From: Xiphydria camelus
Lineage: Eukaryota; Arthropoda; Insecta; Hymenoptera; Xiphydriidae
Length of the DNA stretch: 64,000 bases
NCBI GenBank assembly: GCA_963678675.1
Contig: OY783200.1
Location: forward strand, 11,395,431 to 11,459,430
Direction: 5' to 3'
Below the pieces are notes generated by a model that was not told the origin of the DNA, did no database searches, and was given only the letters and a program-made list of their open reading frames with translations. Numbering within the stretch: position 1 is the first letter of the stretch; every line of letters begins with the position of its first letter. The position numbers and the translations under genes were made by a program. Positions 21,001-32,842 of this stretch are shown piece after piece.

Positions 21001-22100
21001 TAACACTTACTCAGTTACACCCTGTATATCGCGGTGATACTAATTACTAAGGATCGTTAATCAGAATTCCGACCATCGCACAGTGGTTCTGAAATAGGTC
21101 AAAAGTCCATAATATTCATAACTGCTTACTATGATGCTAAGTTCAGATACGTACATTTTTTGGTTTAAGTTATAGTTTGAAGCATGCCATTGATTATTAT
21201 ATAACATTTTACATGCCATTCTTGTCCCATTTTAATGTATTGAATTTTTACGGTTTCGCAGTCTTATTGTAACGAAATCAGTTTTCTCTATTTAAAACAA
21301 TTTGCTTGGTTTCAGGTACGTTTTATAAGTGTACGTTTTCAAGGATGCATATTTTGGAATAATACTAGGTACCAGTATAATACCTATACCTTTTTTAATT
21401 ATTAAGCTGCTTTTGACTTTTATTGTAAGCATTAGGGAAATGTGCTTTTTGTTAAATTATTTTTTCCAACTACTTTTCCTATTACCACCTCTGGAAAAAG
21501 TTCTTATATATAAGTATGTTCTTGAATTATTTTATATTATTTAATAATGAATGTTTCAGTTTAATATATTTGTTTATTATGTTCCATTTACGTTATCATA
21601 GTAGAATAAATATTTGGTTAATTTTTGGTCTTTTATTTTAACAGTATATCTTTATAACTAAGACATAAATTTACATCGCACAAATCAGTTATGTAACTCA
21701 TTAATATACTCATGACTGCGTTTGCTTAGATCGCCGGACCACTGTGTATCGTTTATTGGAACACGCAAATTAACAAACTGTAAACTGCGGCACGCTGGCG
21801 CAGAAGTAGGTAGGTTAGAGTTGCCGTTCTCCCGGGGAGCAGACTGCTTCTCACGGTCTTGACCAGTAGAAGTAAGTTCACCCGTTTTCGTGCGATGGGA
21901 GCGCTTCCGCAGTTACAGAATAGTGCTTCCTTCACTCTCCTTGCTTTTTAAGTGAACATCGCCCGCTCCTCACTTAGAGAATAGCTGTTTAGGTACACGT
22001 TTCAACGGTCGGGCATGAGCCGGGCGAGGGAAGCTCTCACCCCTGGAACGGTCACTTCCCAGGTACGCTCACTCTCCCCGGAATTACAGAATAGCCGTCC
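18043..22100. mobile_element. 4.1 kb inverted-repeat element with GGCTATTCTGTAA ends
   Basis: Ends GGACGGCTATTCTGTAA at 18043 and the complement at 22100. The motif GGCTATTCTGTAA or a close variant occurs twice at the left end (18047, 18129) and three times inverted at the right (near 21911, 21976 and 22083). Long arms pair at 18225-18927 with 21040-21800. The interior 18940-20510 is different sequence with its own short inverted block (19030-19110 with 20310-20420). Superfamily not recognised; I found no clean target duplication. Confidence 0.65.
20540..21052. mobile_element. Palindromic element nested in the inverted-repeat element
   Basis: GATATACAGGGTGTAACAGA near 20552 pairs with GTTACACCCTGTATATCG near 21013, and the arms continue through GTTACAACGTGAAACTGTAG and its complement. 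Inside is a second hairpin around AAAACAGGGTGAGTTGGCGA (about 20673) with its partner near 20750. Two layers of foldback, non-coding. Confidence 0.7.
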
Positions 22101-22205
22101 TGACACGTCGCGACGTGTAAAATGCACACTTCTCGCGGCGCGGTGCCCCATTCAGTGACGTCACTTTAGCGGAGCGGGCAGCCGTAAGGAAAGGGTTAAA
22201 AAGCG

Positions 22206-22425
22206 GTCAGCCGTAGGAAACAAAATGAATGTACCACCACTCCTTTTAGAATTTGCTATCTTGGTGGCCTCCCTGTTATATGTGGTTCGTAAATTTTTTA
22301 TCTTCAATTTAAACTCTCCTACTGATATGGAAAAATGCATTTCTTGAATAATAGACTTGAAGGCCGCTGCACGAACATCATTTCTCCTATAATCTGGTTC
22401 TCTTGGGTTCTATAAGCACGGGTGC
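22206..22425 (-). pseudogene. MADF-domain protein of the Harbinger element, one nonsense change
   Basis: The minus frame gives HPCL, a TAG, NPREPDYRRNDVRAAAF, FKLKIKNLRTTYNREA and SKRSGG. This is a MADF domain (Myb/SANT-like, DNA binding), the second gene of animal PIF/Harbinger elements, whose product recruits the transposase to DNA. The family has tryptophan (CLW) exactly where the TAG lies, so TGG-to-TAG is the break. The position near the right end and orientation towards the transposase fit the canonical layout. The remaining C-terminal part is not recognisable. Confidence 0.65.
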
Positions 22426-22569
22426 CTTTTATAGCATTCCAAAAAGAGCACATGGTATTATTTTCATCCATACTTAATTTATGCAACCCAACGATCTGTA
22501 CAGCCAAAAGTCGCACGGCCAAAAGTTGGAAGACTACCAACTTTGGCGTTTTCGATTTTAGTCACCTTC

Positions 22570-22760
22570 TGTGCAGTCGATTTGCCATTTACACGGTCGA
22601 TTTTCACCGTGCGGGCCTAGTCGTGCGGCGGAAATCGACCCGTGGAAAGCCCAAAGTTGGCGTTTTCGATTTCAGTCGCCTTCTAGGCAGTCGATTTGCT
22701 ATTTACACGGTCGATTTTCGCCGTGCGGCCTAGTCGCGCGGCGAAAATCGACCCGTCTAA
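22570..22760. repeat. Two tandem copies of Harbinger subterminal sequence
   Basis: A unit of about 118 bp containing GCAGTCGATTTGCTATTTAC and CGATTTTCGCCGTGCGG is present twice, the first copy slightly diverged. The second copy runs into the right TIR. A related single copy stands next to the left TIR (16597-16700). Probably duplicated transposase or MADF binding sites. Confidence 0.65.
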
Positions 22761-22794
22761 ACGCCCCCTTAGATATGTATTCGCACGCTAGCGA

Positions 22795-23203
22795 GCCACC
22801 GTACCTACGTAATATGTAGATATTACATATTATGTATACAGAGACAGTACGAAGATGGGATGGTTAGGGAACGTGTGAGTACGAATGAGAACATAAATTA
22901 ACGCGGTGACGACATAAGAGCCTCTCTTTTGCACATAATTCTCTGGACAATCTCGAAACAGAGGATCTTATTCCGTCACTGCGTGTTCTCGCCCGCACTC
23001 ACACGTACCCTAGGTATACCATCCTGGTAATAATAGGGTGTATTGTTTACGCGCACGGTACACTTTATATCTTAGCATAACATTATTTAGCATAGATATG
23101 AAACGTAAAATGAGCTATCGGAAAAAATAAGAAAACGGGTCATTTCAACCATTTATAATATTAATAAAAATGCGTCTTCGGCTCTTTAGATTGTGCAGCA
23201 CGT
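22795..23203. repeat. Repeat R1, copy A (left part)
   Basis: The block from about 22799 to 23200 is repeated at 50578-50980 in the same orientation at high identity, including GTACGAAGATGGGATG and AAACGTAAAATGAGCTATCG. A weak foldback (22857-23010) lies inside. The pogo-like element begins right after, at 23206. Confidence 0.8.
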
Positions 23204-23888
23204 TAAGGTAAATGTCCCAGTATTCGTCACGTTAAGACGATGTTCGCAATATGAAACTCGGTATAAAATTCATATATCTTTTTCGTGCAAAAATATTTCT
23301 AATGATAAGTACGTTAAGTTATCTCTTATGTTTTTTAGACAAATACTCTTTACTTTAACTATAAGTGTTATTTTATTCTAATTCAGAATTAGCATTTTGA
23401 TGTACCATTATTCGTCATGTAAAAAGGGGACTGTACCAGTTATCGTCAGTTAACGTCCTAGTATTCGTCATATAGTTTAATGCAAGAAAACCTAAATGAA
23501 TAATAATTACTATTCTCATTTATTTATTTAGGGACTTATGTAAGTACGCTACAAATTTGACAAACAAATTTGACAAATAAATTTTTTAGTCTTTTTTGAA
23601 GCAGATGCACACTTCTCATGCATCAGCACAAACACTTTTCACATTTAATCATATCCTCTTCACGCTCTTCCTCACATATATTACAAAACCATCTTTCTTT
23701 CTTTGTTTCCTCAGTTGCAGAAATTCCATTCTCCTGTTTTTTTTGGTTTTGACTTTGGTTCTCCTTTTTTTCACAATCTTTTCCCCTGCATTTTTTTTAA
23801 TTTTCCTTGACTTGTAGTCGTTTTCTTTTCCTTTCTTAAATTTCTTTTTCTTTTTCTAATTTCTTGTTCTCTTTCTTTCTAAAGTATT

Positions 23889-24115
23889 CACTGCAAATGG
23901 AAGTGTGTTATATTTACACACTTTACGTGTGTAAATCCTTGTAGTTAAGTTTTAAACGTTTCCTGGCGTTTTAATGTATAATACGTTTTAAACGTGTTAA
24001 AGTGAACCGTTTAAAACGTTTTAATCCGGTATAACACATTGTAAACGTGTTATTTTAACACATTGTAAACGTGTTATTTTAACACATTTAAAACGAGTAA
24101 ATTATAGATAAAAAG
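23889..24115. repeat. TIR and subterminal repeat array of EnSpm copy 1
   Basis: After the TIR, AACACA/TGTGTT and AAACGTGTT/AACACGTTT motifs recur about every 10-30 bp in both orientations, including two adjacent copies of CATTGTAAACGTGTTATTTT at about 24036-24080. A similar array stands at 31310-31553. In CACTA elements such arrays bind the transposase and mark the ends for cutting. Confidence 0.7.
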
Positions 24116-24437
24116 TGATTATAAAAGAAAATAGCGCAGCTATTATCAAATTCCAAAAGTTTTTTCTTATAGGGAGCTTCAAAAGAGCTGTTTCTGCAAA
24201 AAAAGCTCTTCTGATGCTCCATAAAAACTACTTTGCATTTTTTTCCAGCTGAATTGTTTTCCTTTACTGGTCATCTTTTATCTATATACAGTGCGAAGGC
24301 GTTTTATAAAGTAATAAAAAAATTATTGTTATTGTAAAATATATTTTACATATATATTACATGCATGTAAACTAAATATTTGAGATTGTAAACTAAAAAA
24401 TTGTGACTGCCGCATATATATGTAGAAACATCTATGT

Positions 24438-24570
24438 ATGGCCCCAGTTGTTCCAACTTCTAGGTAAAATTTATCCTCTCGGTAAACCGCTTATCAGTCA
24501 ATCAGAGTAGCCAATAAGCGGTTTACCGAGAGGATAAATTTTACCTAGAAGTTGAAACAACTGGCCCTAT
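24438..24570. mobile_element. Foldback MITE inside EnSpm copy 1
   Basis: GGCCCCAGTTGTTCCAACTT pairs with AAGTTGAAACAACTGGCCC, and AAATTTATCCTCTCGGTAAA with its complement; the arms total about 55 bp each. It lies just 3' of the SAMD3-like stop codon, so it may form part of that transcript's 3' end. Present identically in copy 2. Confidence 0.8.
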
Positions 24571-24575
24571 TTGGT

Positions 24576-27500
24576 TTAATTACGCAAGATACTATTTCGT
24601 TTTCGGAGAAATTTTTGCACTGTCGAATTCTTGTTTACCGTAGTGGTTCCCAGAACTTCACCATCGATGTATTCCAGGACATTACAGTAGGCGGTCGGGT
24701 ACCTTATATCCCAGACGTAATATGCAGCAAGAAGACAAGTGATAGTTTTCGTAGCCGTAGGATTATCTATTTTGATTTTTACGTGTTCATCCGCTACGAT
24801 GTACACTGTTGCTATCCTTTCCTCTGCTGTAAAAATAATAGCGCGTGGCGAGTTGTCCTTACATCCAACGAGATGATTCTCCGAGGATGTCATCGCCTGT
24901 GTGCAGAAATATGCCTTTATATAAAATTTGAATAAAATAAAAATTGCTTGATTATTGTCATACCTCGCTCACGGTGATTAGAGGCGAAAATTTTTTCTTC
25001 AGCTTCTTGTTTGCTAATTCATTTTCGAGTTTTGTCATTAACAAAATTTCAGCCCTCTCTGAATTAGCTTCGGAGGAAAAGTATTTCTTTAAATTTTGCA
25101 TCATCAGACCGATGTTTTGGAAAATCACACCTTCGTCTACTTTTCTCAAATTTAGGAAGTCGAAAAAAATCTGCGAATAATTTAAAACTATTATTTCTTG
25201 TAATTTAAGCCGACCTAAAAATCGCATAATACACTAAGAAAAAATGAGTTGATTCAACTCAATTTTTAGGGTATGGGCGCTCAACTTAATGTATAATTAT
25301 CTGAAAAAATATTTTGTTAAAGTAACTAAAATTTATTTGAACTAACTAAATATTCAGCTACCTAAACTGAATATTTGTTCAAATGACCATAAATAAGGTT
25401 GAACGCCCGTAACCTTAAAATTGAGTTGACTGAAAAACTTTTTTTCTCAATGTATGTTAGATATTATAGTTCATAAGTAATATACTGTTTCATATTCCTT
25501 CAATTGCGGATACTTTTGAATTATATCCACTATTCCAGTGGCTTCCTTTTCAATCCAGGTTCTTCGGTGTGAAAGTGTAATCTTTAACAATCGTTTTACA
25601 TGCGGTGTATTATTATCTTTATGTTTTTTCTCTAATTCTTTGAGAGCGTTTTTTATATCTGTTTCTGTCGGTTGACCACTACCAGAAAAAACGAAATAAG
25701 TTTAAATAATATAATAACTAATAATACAATTAAAATAATAACTAATGATTGACCATATTAAAAAAAGTAAGGATTACGTTTTTAAGTCAATTAACATGGC
25801 TTGCTCAGCTGGCGTTTTGAGTTTTCCATGGTAGTCTCTTTTTAAAGTCTTTTTCTTCATGTTGGATCGATGATTTCTTACCCAAGTACTTAGTTGTGTT
25901 TTCACAATTCCCTTAAGGATTGAAGAAACAGAAATACAAGTACCTATATGTTATTACAATACTGCGAAGCCTCGGTGCGTCGCATCTCCATGTTTCAGAG
26001 GGGTATGTTGATGCACGGAATGTTGAATACGTGGTTTATTAATAATGAAATAGATATTCTATATAAAGCGTGGCTTTTGGAAAATTCCCGAAAAATACCT
26101 ATTTTTCACGCTTTTAAAGGGATTTCTCGCCTTAAGATATACTAATTATAGTGACTACAATATTCGTTTAAAATGAGTTTTATACCGTCAGGACGAATGA
26201 AACAAATGGGGAATTAAATTTAATATACACATTTCTCCAATTATACTGTACAAAATTATCACCAAAAACTATTAAGTTTGGTTTACTGCAGTGTAAGAAA
26301 TATATAAATTTGAAAAATTATTGGCCAACATTATAAGTGTCCAAAGGATCCTAAAATGAGCAATAAATAAAAGGCAAAAATAATATGCATTTTACTAACA
26401 CATTCCATGTGACCTCCGCGAAGCAAAGGATAAGCTGCAACAATGCTCATTGCAAAATTGTGGTAATCTTGTTTAGTAGGCACCCCTTTAGTCGCTTGCC
26501 ACAAATAAGATCCCCAAAAATACATGAAAGACTTTTGAGCTTCCAGAACACCAACTTCTTGCAATTTTTTCTCCAAATCAAAAGTTAACGGTGGCAATGG
26601 TGCTGGAAATAATATGGAGCCGGGCCCGGCAATCACTGACTGCGATTTTTCTCCTTCATACGGAATAGTTGGCGAGATAGTTGTTATCTCACTTGGACCT
26701 GCCTTACATTCTTCGCTTTCAATTGATATCTGCAATATGCAACGATATCGTTCCGAAAAATTATTTTAAAAATCTTTGAGACGATAAAATAGTAGAAATT
26801 AATATAATCTTCATGATTTTAGCAATTTTCAAAACTATGGCAATATTTTATATCCTAATTAATTTTTTGGGATTATAAGAATATAATTTTCTTATAAACA
26901 GAAGAAAAATTTGATAATTTGAATTTTTTAAAATGCGGAAATCATCTGGCTCATCAATTAATAAAGAACACCCCAACATCTTTGATAGTCTCTAACCTTA
27001 TCTTGGGGGGAGGGGGGTTGGCTTTATGAAACAAAATAAAAGGTAAGATACTGAAGGCAACTAAGGATTAATTAAATAATAAAGAACAAGAATACATAAC
27101 ATCGATGACAAATGATTAAACATACCTCTTTTTTGAAAATATTTTTCAACGCATGATCTTCAGACTTCTTTTCCGATACGTTCGCAACTGAATGTGAGGC
27201 TTCCAATTCACTTGTCGCATTTGAAGTACTTTGCAGAGGTTCAGTGTACAGAACATTTACTTCCATTGAGTTCCAATTGTTTTGCAAATCATCTTGATCG
27301 AAATCTTCGTTACGATTCTTCGAGCCGGGCACAATTTCTTCGACGGTTTGAATGAGAACCACATTAACATCACTTTTGTCAGGAATCTCGTAGTCTTCTT
27401 CAATATCGCAAAATTTATCCCCTCTGTCAGGATCCTTTGTTTGCAAAACGATTGATTTGTGATGCACCATCGCTTTCAATATAGCGTCCGTCTTGCACAC

Positions 27501-27638
27501 TTCGAATAACTTGCCACGTACAACTTCAGCGTCACATTTATTTTTTTCCGACACGTATCTAATACATTTGCAACGTTCTCCGATTATACAATACGCCTTT
27601 TTTTCCATTTTCTTACACGTGGATTGTCTCGGCGTCAC
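24576..27638 (-). CDS. SAMD3-like EnSpm partner protein, copy 1 (586 residues)
   Basis: Exons in transcript order: 27638-27126, 26729-26400, 25911-25778, 25678-25486, 25233-24964, 24896-24576; all GT-AG with matching phases and no stop. Residues 1-171 form an N-terminal Cys/Lys module and an acidic linker. About 220-310 carry ATKGVPTKQDYHNFAMSIVA and IVKTQLSTWVRNHRSN. About 330-385 carry LLKITLSHRRTWI and IIQKYPQL. The C-terminus has CLLAAYYVWDIRYP. This series is that of proteins annotated as SAMD3-like in animals, multicopy and transposon-associated; I recognise it by pattern. The role is unknown; DNA or transposase binding is inference. It is divergent from the transposase with a 501 bp gap. 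The acceptor of exon 5 lies in a MITE end. Confidence 0.75.
25232..25452. mobile_element. CACTRAGAAAAAA-type MITE in intron 4, copy 1
   Basis: The ends are CACTAAGAAAAAATGAGTTG and, at the other side, the complement of CATTGAGAAAAAAAGTTT; the arms pair through CAACTCAATTTTWAGG. On the minus strand its last 13 bases (TTTTTTCTTAGTG) provide the 3' splice site of SAMD3-like exon 5. Flanked by TA on both sides. Confidence 0.75.
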
Positions 27639-28139
27639 GAGCGTTTTGCGCGACAGCGACGGCGCGACTTGCCTTATTGCAGTGTCGATGGTGACTGACT
27701 GTTATGTACAAAATTGTGTTGGGGGTGAAGTCGAGAGAGGAGTGGGAATGTGCATTTTTCTACTGGCTATTGCTGAGGAAAAAAACCGAAGGAGACAAAG
27801 GCTGGTAGGGTTGCGCATCTTCCGAGGCGTCGGAAAGCCGCGTAAGGGGCTGCGATGACCCGTGCTACGAACGAAGCTGTGCAGGCAAGGCATCTGGCAA
27901 CCAACTGTCCAGAGTACGGCTGGAAACAATGGATAAAAAAAGTCCTTGCCTGACGCTATCGGTAGAGAAACTTTCTCCTACTGGAGTCACTGCTCTATCT
28001 TACAGTTGAATATGACGGCCCAATGAACTTGGCCGGTGGCGATAGGAACGCAGCCGATGTTAAACAGTTTTATGCTAAACACGTACAGCCAGCTCGGAAA
28101 TAATATTGAAAATTTGGATTTTAATGGCACAATATTAAT
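27639..28139. promoter_or_regulatory. Divergent intergenic region of EnSpm copy 1
   Basis: 501 bp separate the two head-to-head start codons. It is more GC-rich than the rest of the element (for example GCGCGACAGCGACGGCGCGA near 27648). The only sensible role is a shared or back-to-back promoter. I see no clear TATA box. Confidence 0.5.
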
Positions 28140-31070
28140 ATGATCGGAGTGAAACAAAATTTTCCGTGCACAATGTGCTTCTTTTCTTGTGCAACGAGTG
28201 ATCTCTTGATGCAACATGTCATTCGACATCATCGATACGATCCACAGTTCAGAGTGAAATGTGTACATAACGGATGTGCTGCCACGTTTGGAAAATGGAA
28301 ATCTTTCTGTCAGCATTTATGTAGAAATCATCCAGATATTCCGGAATTTCGAGACGAAATAAATCAGGAAGCAGAATTAGTGGAAGTAGAAGTTAATTTA
28401 CCCGATATACCCTGTGAGGTAGAAAATAATCAAAATGTGGGACGTGAAGACGATGGTATGCGATGTACACTGTTTAAAATTTGGATAGTTGCAAATGAAT
28501 ATTTCTTTGATTTAAAGATATATCTTTCATTTACAGAATAATCCTTTAATTTAAGGAATATATTATTTTCATTAAAGAAATGTTCTTTAAATCGAAGAAA
28601 TATTTCTTTGCTATAATTTAAAATTAACATTTCTTCGATATAAATATTTTTTTTCTGTGTCCTACAATAGTGTGTGCAGATTATACTATGTGAGTGCATT
28701 TAAATTTCAGAAAACAGAGCACAGCCTGTCGTGTTACCATCTGAATTTCTCGAATGGCATGCGGCCAAATTCCTCGTCAATATTCGCGAAAATTGTAAAG
28801 TTTCACAAACTGCTGTCGATCATCTTATCGATGGCGTCACGAATTTATTAGATGCTTATTTGTCAGTTTTGTTGGTAAGACTTTTGTAAAACATTTGTTT
28901 GATTATGCTCATAATAATAGATTAAATATGAAAACAAATGATTTTCTCTTTAAAGGATGAATTAAAGAGGAGATGTGACCCCGAAACAAAGTTACTTCGT
29001 TTAGAAGATTATCAAAATATCTTAGGAAATGAATATCCACCATCGTCGATATATTCTTCGGTATGCTCAAAAGATGCTCTCGATAAGGTACTTATTGAGA
29101 AGTTTGGCATGGTAATGCCACAAGCACATGTTATTGGTGCTACTTTTCAATGGAAACAGAAGAAGAGGCAATTTGGCACAATACCAGATCTTGTAGAAGT
29201 CAATCGTCATGCGTATATTATACCTTTCCTTGACAATTTAAAAAATCTTCTAAATAACGACGAAGTCCGATTTCACATTGAAAACCCGTCAAACAATGAC
29301 AAATGTATTCTTCGAACAGTTCTGGACGGCTGTTATTATCGAGAAAATGACTTTTTCCGAAATAACGAGAACGCCTTAGCTATTATACTATATTATGATG
29401 ACCTTGGAGTCACGAATCCCTTAGGAGCCGCTTCAAAAACTCACAAACTATCGATGTTTTATTGGTCCCTTGCAAATATCAATCCTGAAGTACGATCGTC
29501 AAAGGATAGTATTCAGCTATTGGCCGTCGTCAAGACCTCATTTTTAAAAGAATTCAACGCTCTAGAAAGAATTTTGGAACCGTTTATTTCCGATATCATC
29601 AAATTACAAATTGAGGGAGTCAATATAACTGTCAATGGTCAGATAAAAAATTTCAAAGGATCAGTTTTGTTTTGCGCTGGAGATACCCCTGCTTCAGCGA
29701 TGATTGGAGGATATAAAGAGTCTGTTTCTGCCTATCGACTCTGTCGTTCATGCATGACGACCAGAGAAGAGTGGAAAAATAATTTTCATGAAAATAATTT
29801 TATTTTACGTAATACTAACGACCACCAGGAACATATTGATGCAATTTGTGAACCGAATATTACAAAAGCGGCTAAAAACTTCTGGCAAAAGCAGTATGGA
29901 ATCAACAGAAAAAGTCCGTTGATGGGTATACCTAATTTTGATATTACAATGTGCCTTCCACAGGATTGTATGCACATTTTAATTGAAGGTGTAGCGGAAA
30001 TTATATGCCGAGTAACATTGCGAGACTGCATTATTCAGAATAACCTTTTCACAGTTGATGAATTCAATGAAAAATTAACTTGCTTCCATTATGGTCACTT
30101 TAAAAGAGATAAACCTGCTTTCATCGAACGTGATCAACTTACGGAGAACAATACCTTACGCCAAAAAGCATCGCAAATATTCGTGCTTGCACATATATTG
30201 CCATTTTTAATTTGCGAATGGATATTAGAGTGTGAAAAGGAAGATATCAAGGATGTAATTAATTGTCACATTCTGCTTCTGCAAATTATGAACGTTTGTC
30301 TTGCATATGAAGTCCGAACAGAGTCGATAGATTTATTAAGTCGAATGATCCAAGTGTTTCTATTGCGATTTAGTAGATTGCATTCTGACTGGATTACACC
30401 AAAATTTCATTTTATGATTCATATTCCACGATACATCAAATTGTTTGGACCTGCAAGACAACAGTGGTGCTTTAGATTTGAAGCTGCTCATGCATACTTC
30501 AAATCATTAGTGCCGATCGTTCGAAATTTCAAAAACATTCCTTTCACGTTGAGCTACCGACATCAAGCACGACTATCTTCTAGACTTGCTTCATATCCAG
30601 GAATGCCATCAAAAAAATTTCTATACAAAGGTGATCAGGTAAAAACAGGTCCTATACTACTGCTGAAAAATCTTCCTTACGCAAGATTGTTTAATCGATT
30701 TGTTGATGAGGCTGAACGAGATACATGCCAAATTATGCGAACCAGCAAAATAGTTATATATGGAACAATGTACGAGAAAAACAGTATCATTTTATATCAA
30801 TTCAGTAACGATAATTCGCTTCCTTTATTTGCAGAAATAAACGACTTATTTGTTTATCAAAATTGGAAATTGTTTATAATTTCACATCTTGAAACTGTAA
30901 ATTATTGTGAAGAATTGAATGCATATTTGATTGAACGACCTGTAGATACCCAGCAAAACGTAATTGCTACCGAGAATTTAGTATTTCCACATCCATTGTC
31001 TTCCTTTACAGTCATGCGTGGGAAATATGTTCCCTTAATCAACTGTGACCACGTCGAATTTATTGGATAG
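28140..31070 (+). CDS. TNP2-type EnSpm transposase, copy 1 (864 residues)
   Basis: Exons 28140-28455, 28711-28874 and 28956-31070 join in phase. The long frame's own ATG (28938) is intronic. Residues 10-31 and 41-64 are two C2H2 fingers (C-x2-C-x12-H-x3-H and C-x4-C-x12-H-x4-H), probably for DNA binding. The catalytic region is of TNP2 type: GDTPASA with Asp at about 403, a Cys pair in RLCRSCM, LPQDCMHILIEGV with Asp about 497, and CFRFEAAHAYFK with Glu about 669, taken as the DDE triad by analogy. The start was chosen because it precedes the fingers and faces the divergent partner gene. A polyadenylation signal AATAAA lies at 31167. It would cut and rejoin ends beginning CACTG. No defect seen. 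Confidence 0.85.
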
Positions 31071-31553
31071 CTAACATTATAATTTTCGCATTTAAAAAAA
31101 TTTCAGTTATATACGCATTTCTCATTACCATTTAACCCTGTAATACATAATGTGTACATGCAAAAAAATAAAACAACACTTGTCAAAAAAGTTTGTAAAT
31201 ATTCCATACGTACGACTTAATTCCTGAAACTATAGCCCAAACAAAATAATGATTTCAAGACGGGGATGTTATTCTTGGCTCATGTTTTAAGTTACAAGTG
31301 CGTTAATCGGTTGAAGTGTGTAAATCATGCTTACGTGCTTTATTTTAACACGTTTCATGTGTGTTAAGTTAAACGTTTTAAGCTTTAACGCACTAAAAAC
31401 CGTGTGTTCTGCAAATAACACAGACAAAATGTGTTAATTCATCTGAAAACACACTTTAGACGTGTTATTTTACACATAGGATTTCAATAACACACGAAAA
31501 ACGTGTGTTGTGTGTAAATTAACACACTTCATAACACACTTCCATTTGCAGTG

Positions 31554-32359
31554 TTCTTGCCAGTCTTTGGACGTTGCTACCGAAGGTATCTTTTCTTTCA
31601 GCTTTTTAGTCACCTTTGGTGTATCTGGCCAAAACAAATTATTTTTGAAAGGAGAGGGTATGTCTGCCAAGATGTCTTTATCTTTAATTTCTTCTGCGTT
31701 TTCTTTCACAGTCATATTCTTCTCACTATATGTATCTTGATTAATATCTACCACTTGTGCTGTGGTCGTTGAAGAAAAATTTGCTGGGATATTTGTCTCA
31801 GTAGTTGTTTGTGCTTGTATTGCCGTAGATGGCGAAAATTGGTCTACCGCAATAACTATGTCATGAACCTCTATTTTGTGGTAGGTAAACTAGGTTCATC
31901 TATTCCAGCAATCGATATGTTCAACAAATGATCTAAAAATTATAAGTATATAACGATATAATATTTATTGTTAGATTGTTACTAACATTTATTATTTTTA
32001 AATTTTATATCTCAACGACGAGTAAAACTACTTACTTAATCATTCCATAAATACCTATTACCTACCTTTTTGGGTAATACCATTTGAAGCCTCTTTTGTT
32101 GTTGCCTCATAATGCTGATTGGTACTATTTACTAGTAGTTCATTTGATATTTCTGGATCTGTTGAGATTTCGCAAGAAACTGGGCATAAAATTGGCTGCA
32201 TGTTTTGACAAATGTTCGATTTATCAAGTCCATCACTTAGAATTTCTAAGTTTAATGGAACACTCTTATCTAGATCACCTGCAAATAACGAATACGGAAT
32301 TTTGGATAAGTTGTACTTACAATATCTGATATGCTACATACGTTTTCTGTGAGACACTG
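31554..32359. other. Spacer between the EnSpm copies (part of the pogo-like gene)
   Basis: 806 bp of unique sequence between the inverted elements. It contains the third exon and most of the fourth exon of the minus-strand pogo-like gene. A perfect-arm palindrome with an 806 bp loop is long enough to be stable in a genome but hard to assemble. Confidence 0.7.
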
Positions 32360-32842
32360 CACTGCAAATGGAAGTGTGTTATGAAGTGTGTTAATTTACA
32401 CACAACACACGTTTTTCGTGTGTTATTGAAATCCTATGTGTAAAATAACACGTCTAAAGTGTGTTTTCAGATGAATTAACACATTTTGTCTGTGTTATTT
32501 GCAGAACACACGGTTTTTAGTGCGTTAAAGCTTAAAACGTTTAACTTAACACACATGAAACGTGTTAAAATAAAGCACGTAAGCATGATTTACACACTTC
32601 AACCGATTAACGCACTTGTAACTTAAAACATGAGCCAAGAATAACATCCCCGTCTTGAAATCATTATTTTGTTTGGGCTATAGTTTCAGGAATTAAGTCG
32701 TACGTATGGAATATTTACAAACTTTTTTGACAAGTGTTGTTTTATTTTTTTGCATGTACACATTATGTATTACAGGGTTAAATGGTAATGAGAAATGCGT
32801 ATATAACTGAAATTTTTTTAAATGCGAAAATTATAATGTTAG

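Larger units (their letters stand above)
16592..22768. mobile_element. PIF/Harbinger element (6.2 kb, interrupted)
   Basis: The left end GGGGGCATTTACACGGGTCG at 16592 and the right end GCGTTTAGACGGG in reverse up to 22768 form TIRs. Both are flanked by TTA (16589-16591 and 22769-22771), the 3-bp target typical of PIF/Harbinger. The two canonical genes are present as wrecks: a transposase fragment near the left end on the plus strand and a MADF protein near the right end on the minus strand. Two later insertions, 16954-17681 and 18043-22100, account for about 4.8 kb. Confidence 0.8.
23889..31553 (+). mobile_element. EnSpm/CACTA transposon, copy 1 (7,665 bp)
   Basis: Starts CACTGCAAATGGAAGTGTG and ends with the reverse complement CATTTGCAGTG at 31553. 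CACTG termini, a TNP2-type transposase and subterminal repeats define the CACTA/EnSpm group. The flanks are TT (23887-23888 and 31554-31555), a 2-bp duplication. Near both ends short repeats such as GTGTTATTTTAACACA and AAACGTGTTA recur many times, which fits clustered transposase sites. Two divergent genes fill the body. All reading frames are open, so the copy looks autonomous and young. Its mirror image is at 32360-40024. Confidence 0.9.

Noticed and set aside
22570..22760. CRISPR-like repeat array
   Set aside because: Only two long tandem units without regular spacers, in a eukaryotic Harbinger end.
23596..23817. Plus-strand Phe/Leu-rich frame
   Set aside because: It is the antisense shadow of the Lys/Glu-rich pogo-like C-terminus.
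24552..24935. 127-codon plus frame (and mirror at 38978-39361)
   Set aside because: Antisense to the last exon of the SAMD3-like gene, which has family motifs and good splice sites.
27493..27858. 121-codon frame over the divergent spacer (mirror at 36055-36420)
   Set aside because: Antisense to SAMD3-like exon 1 and the promoter region; no family resemblance.
28430..28699. 89-codon minus frame in the transposase intron (mirror at 35214-35483)
   Set aside because: AT-rich intron sequence with Lys/Asn/Ile/Phe bias and no family.
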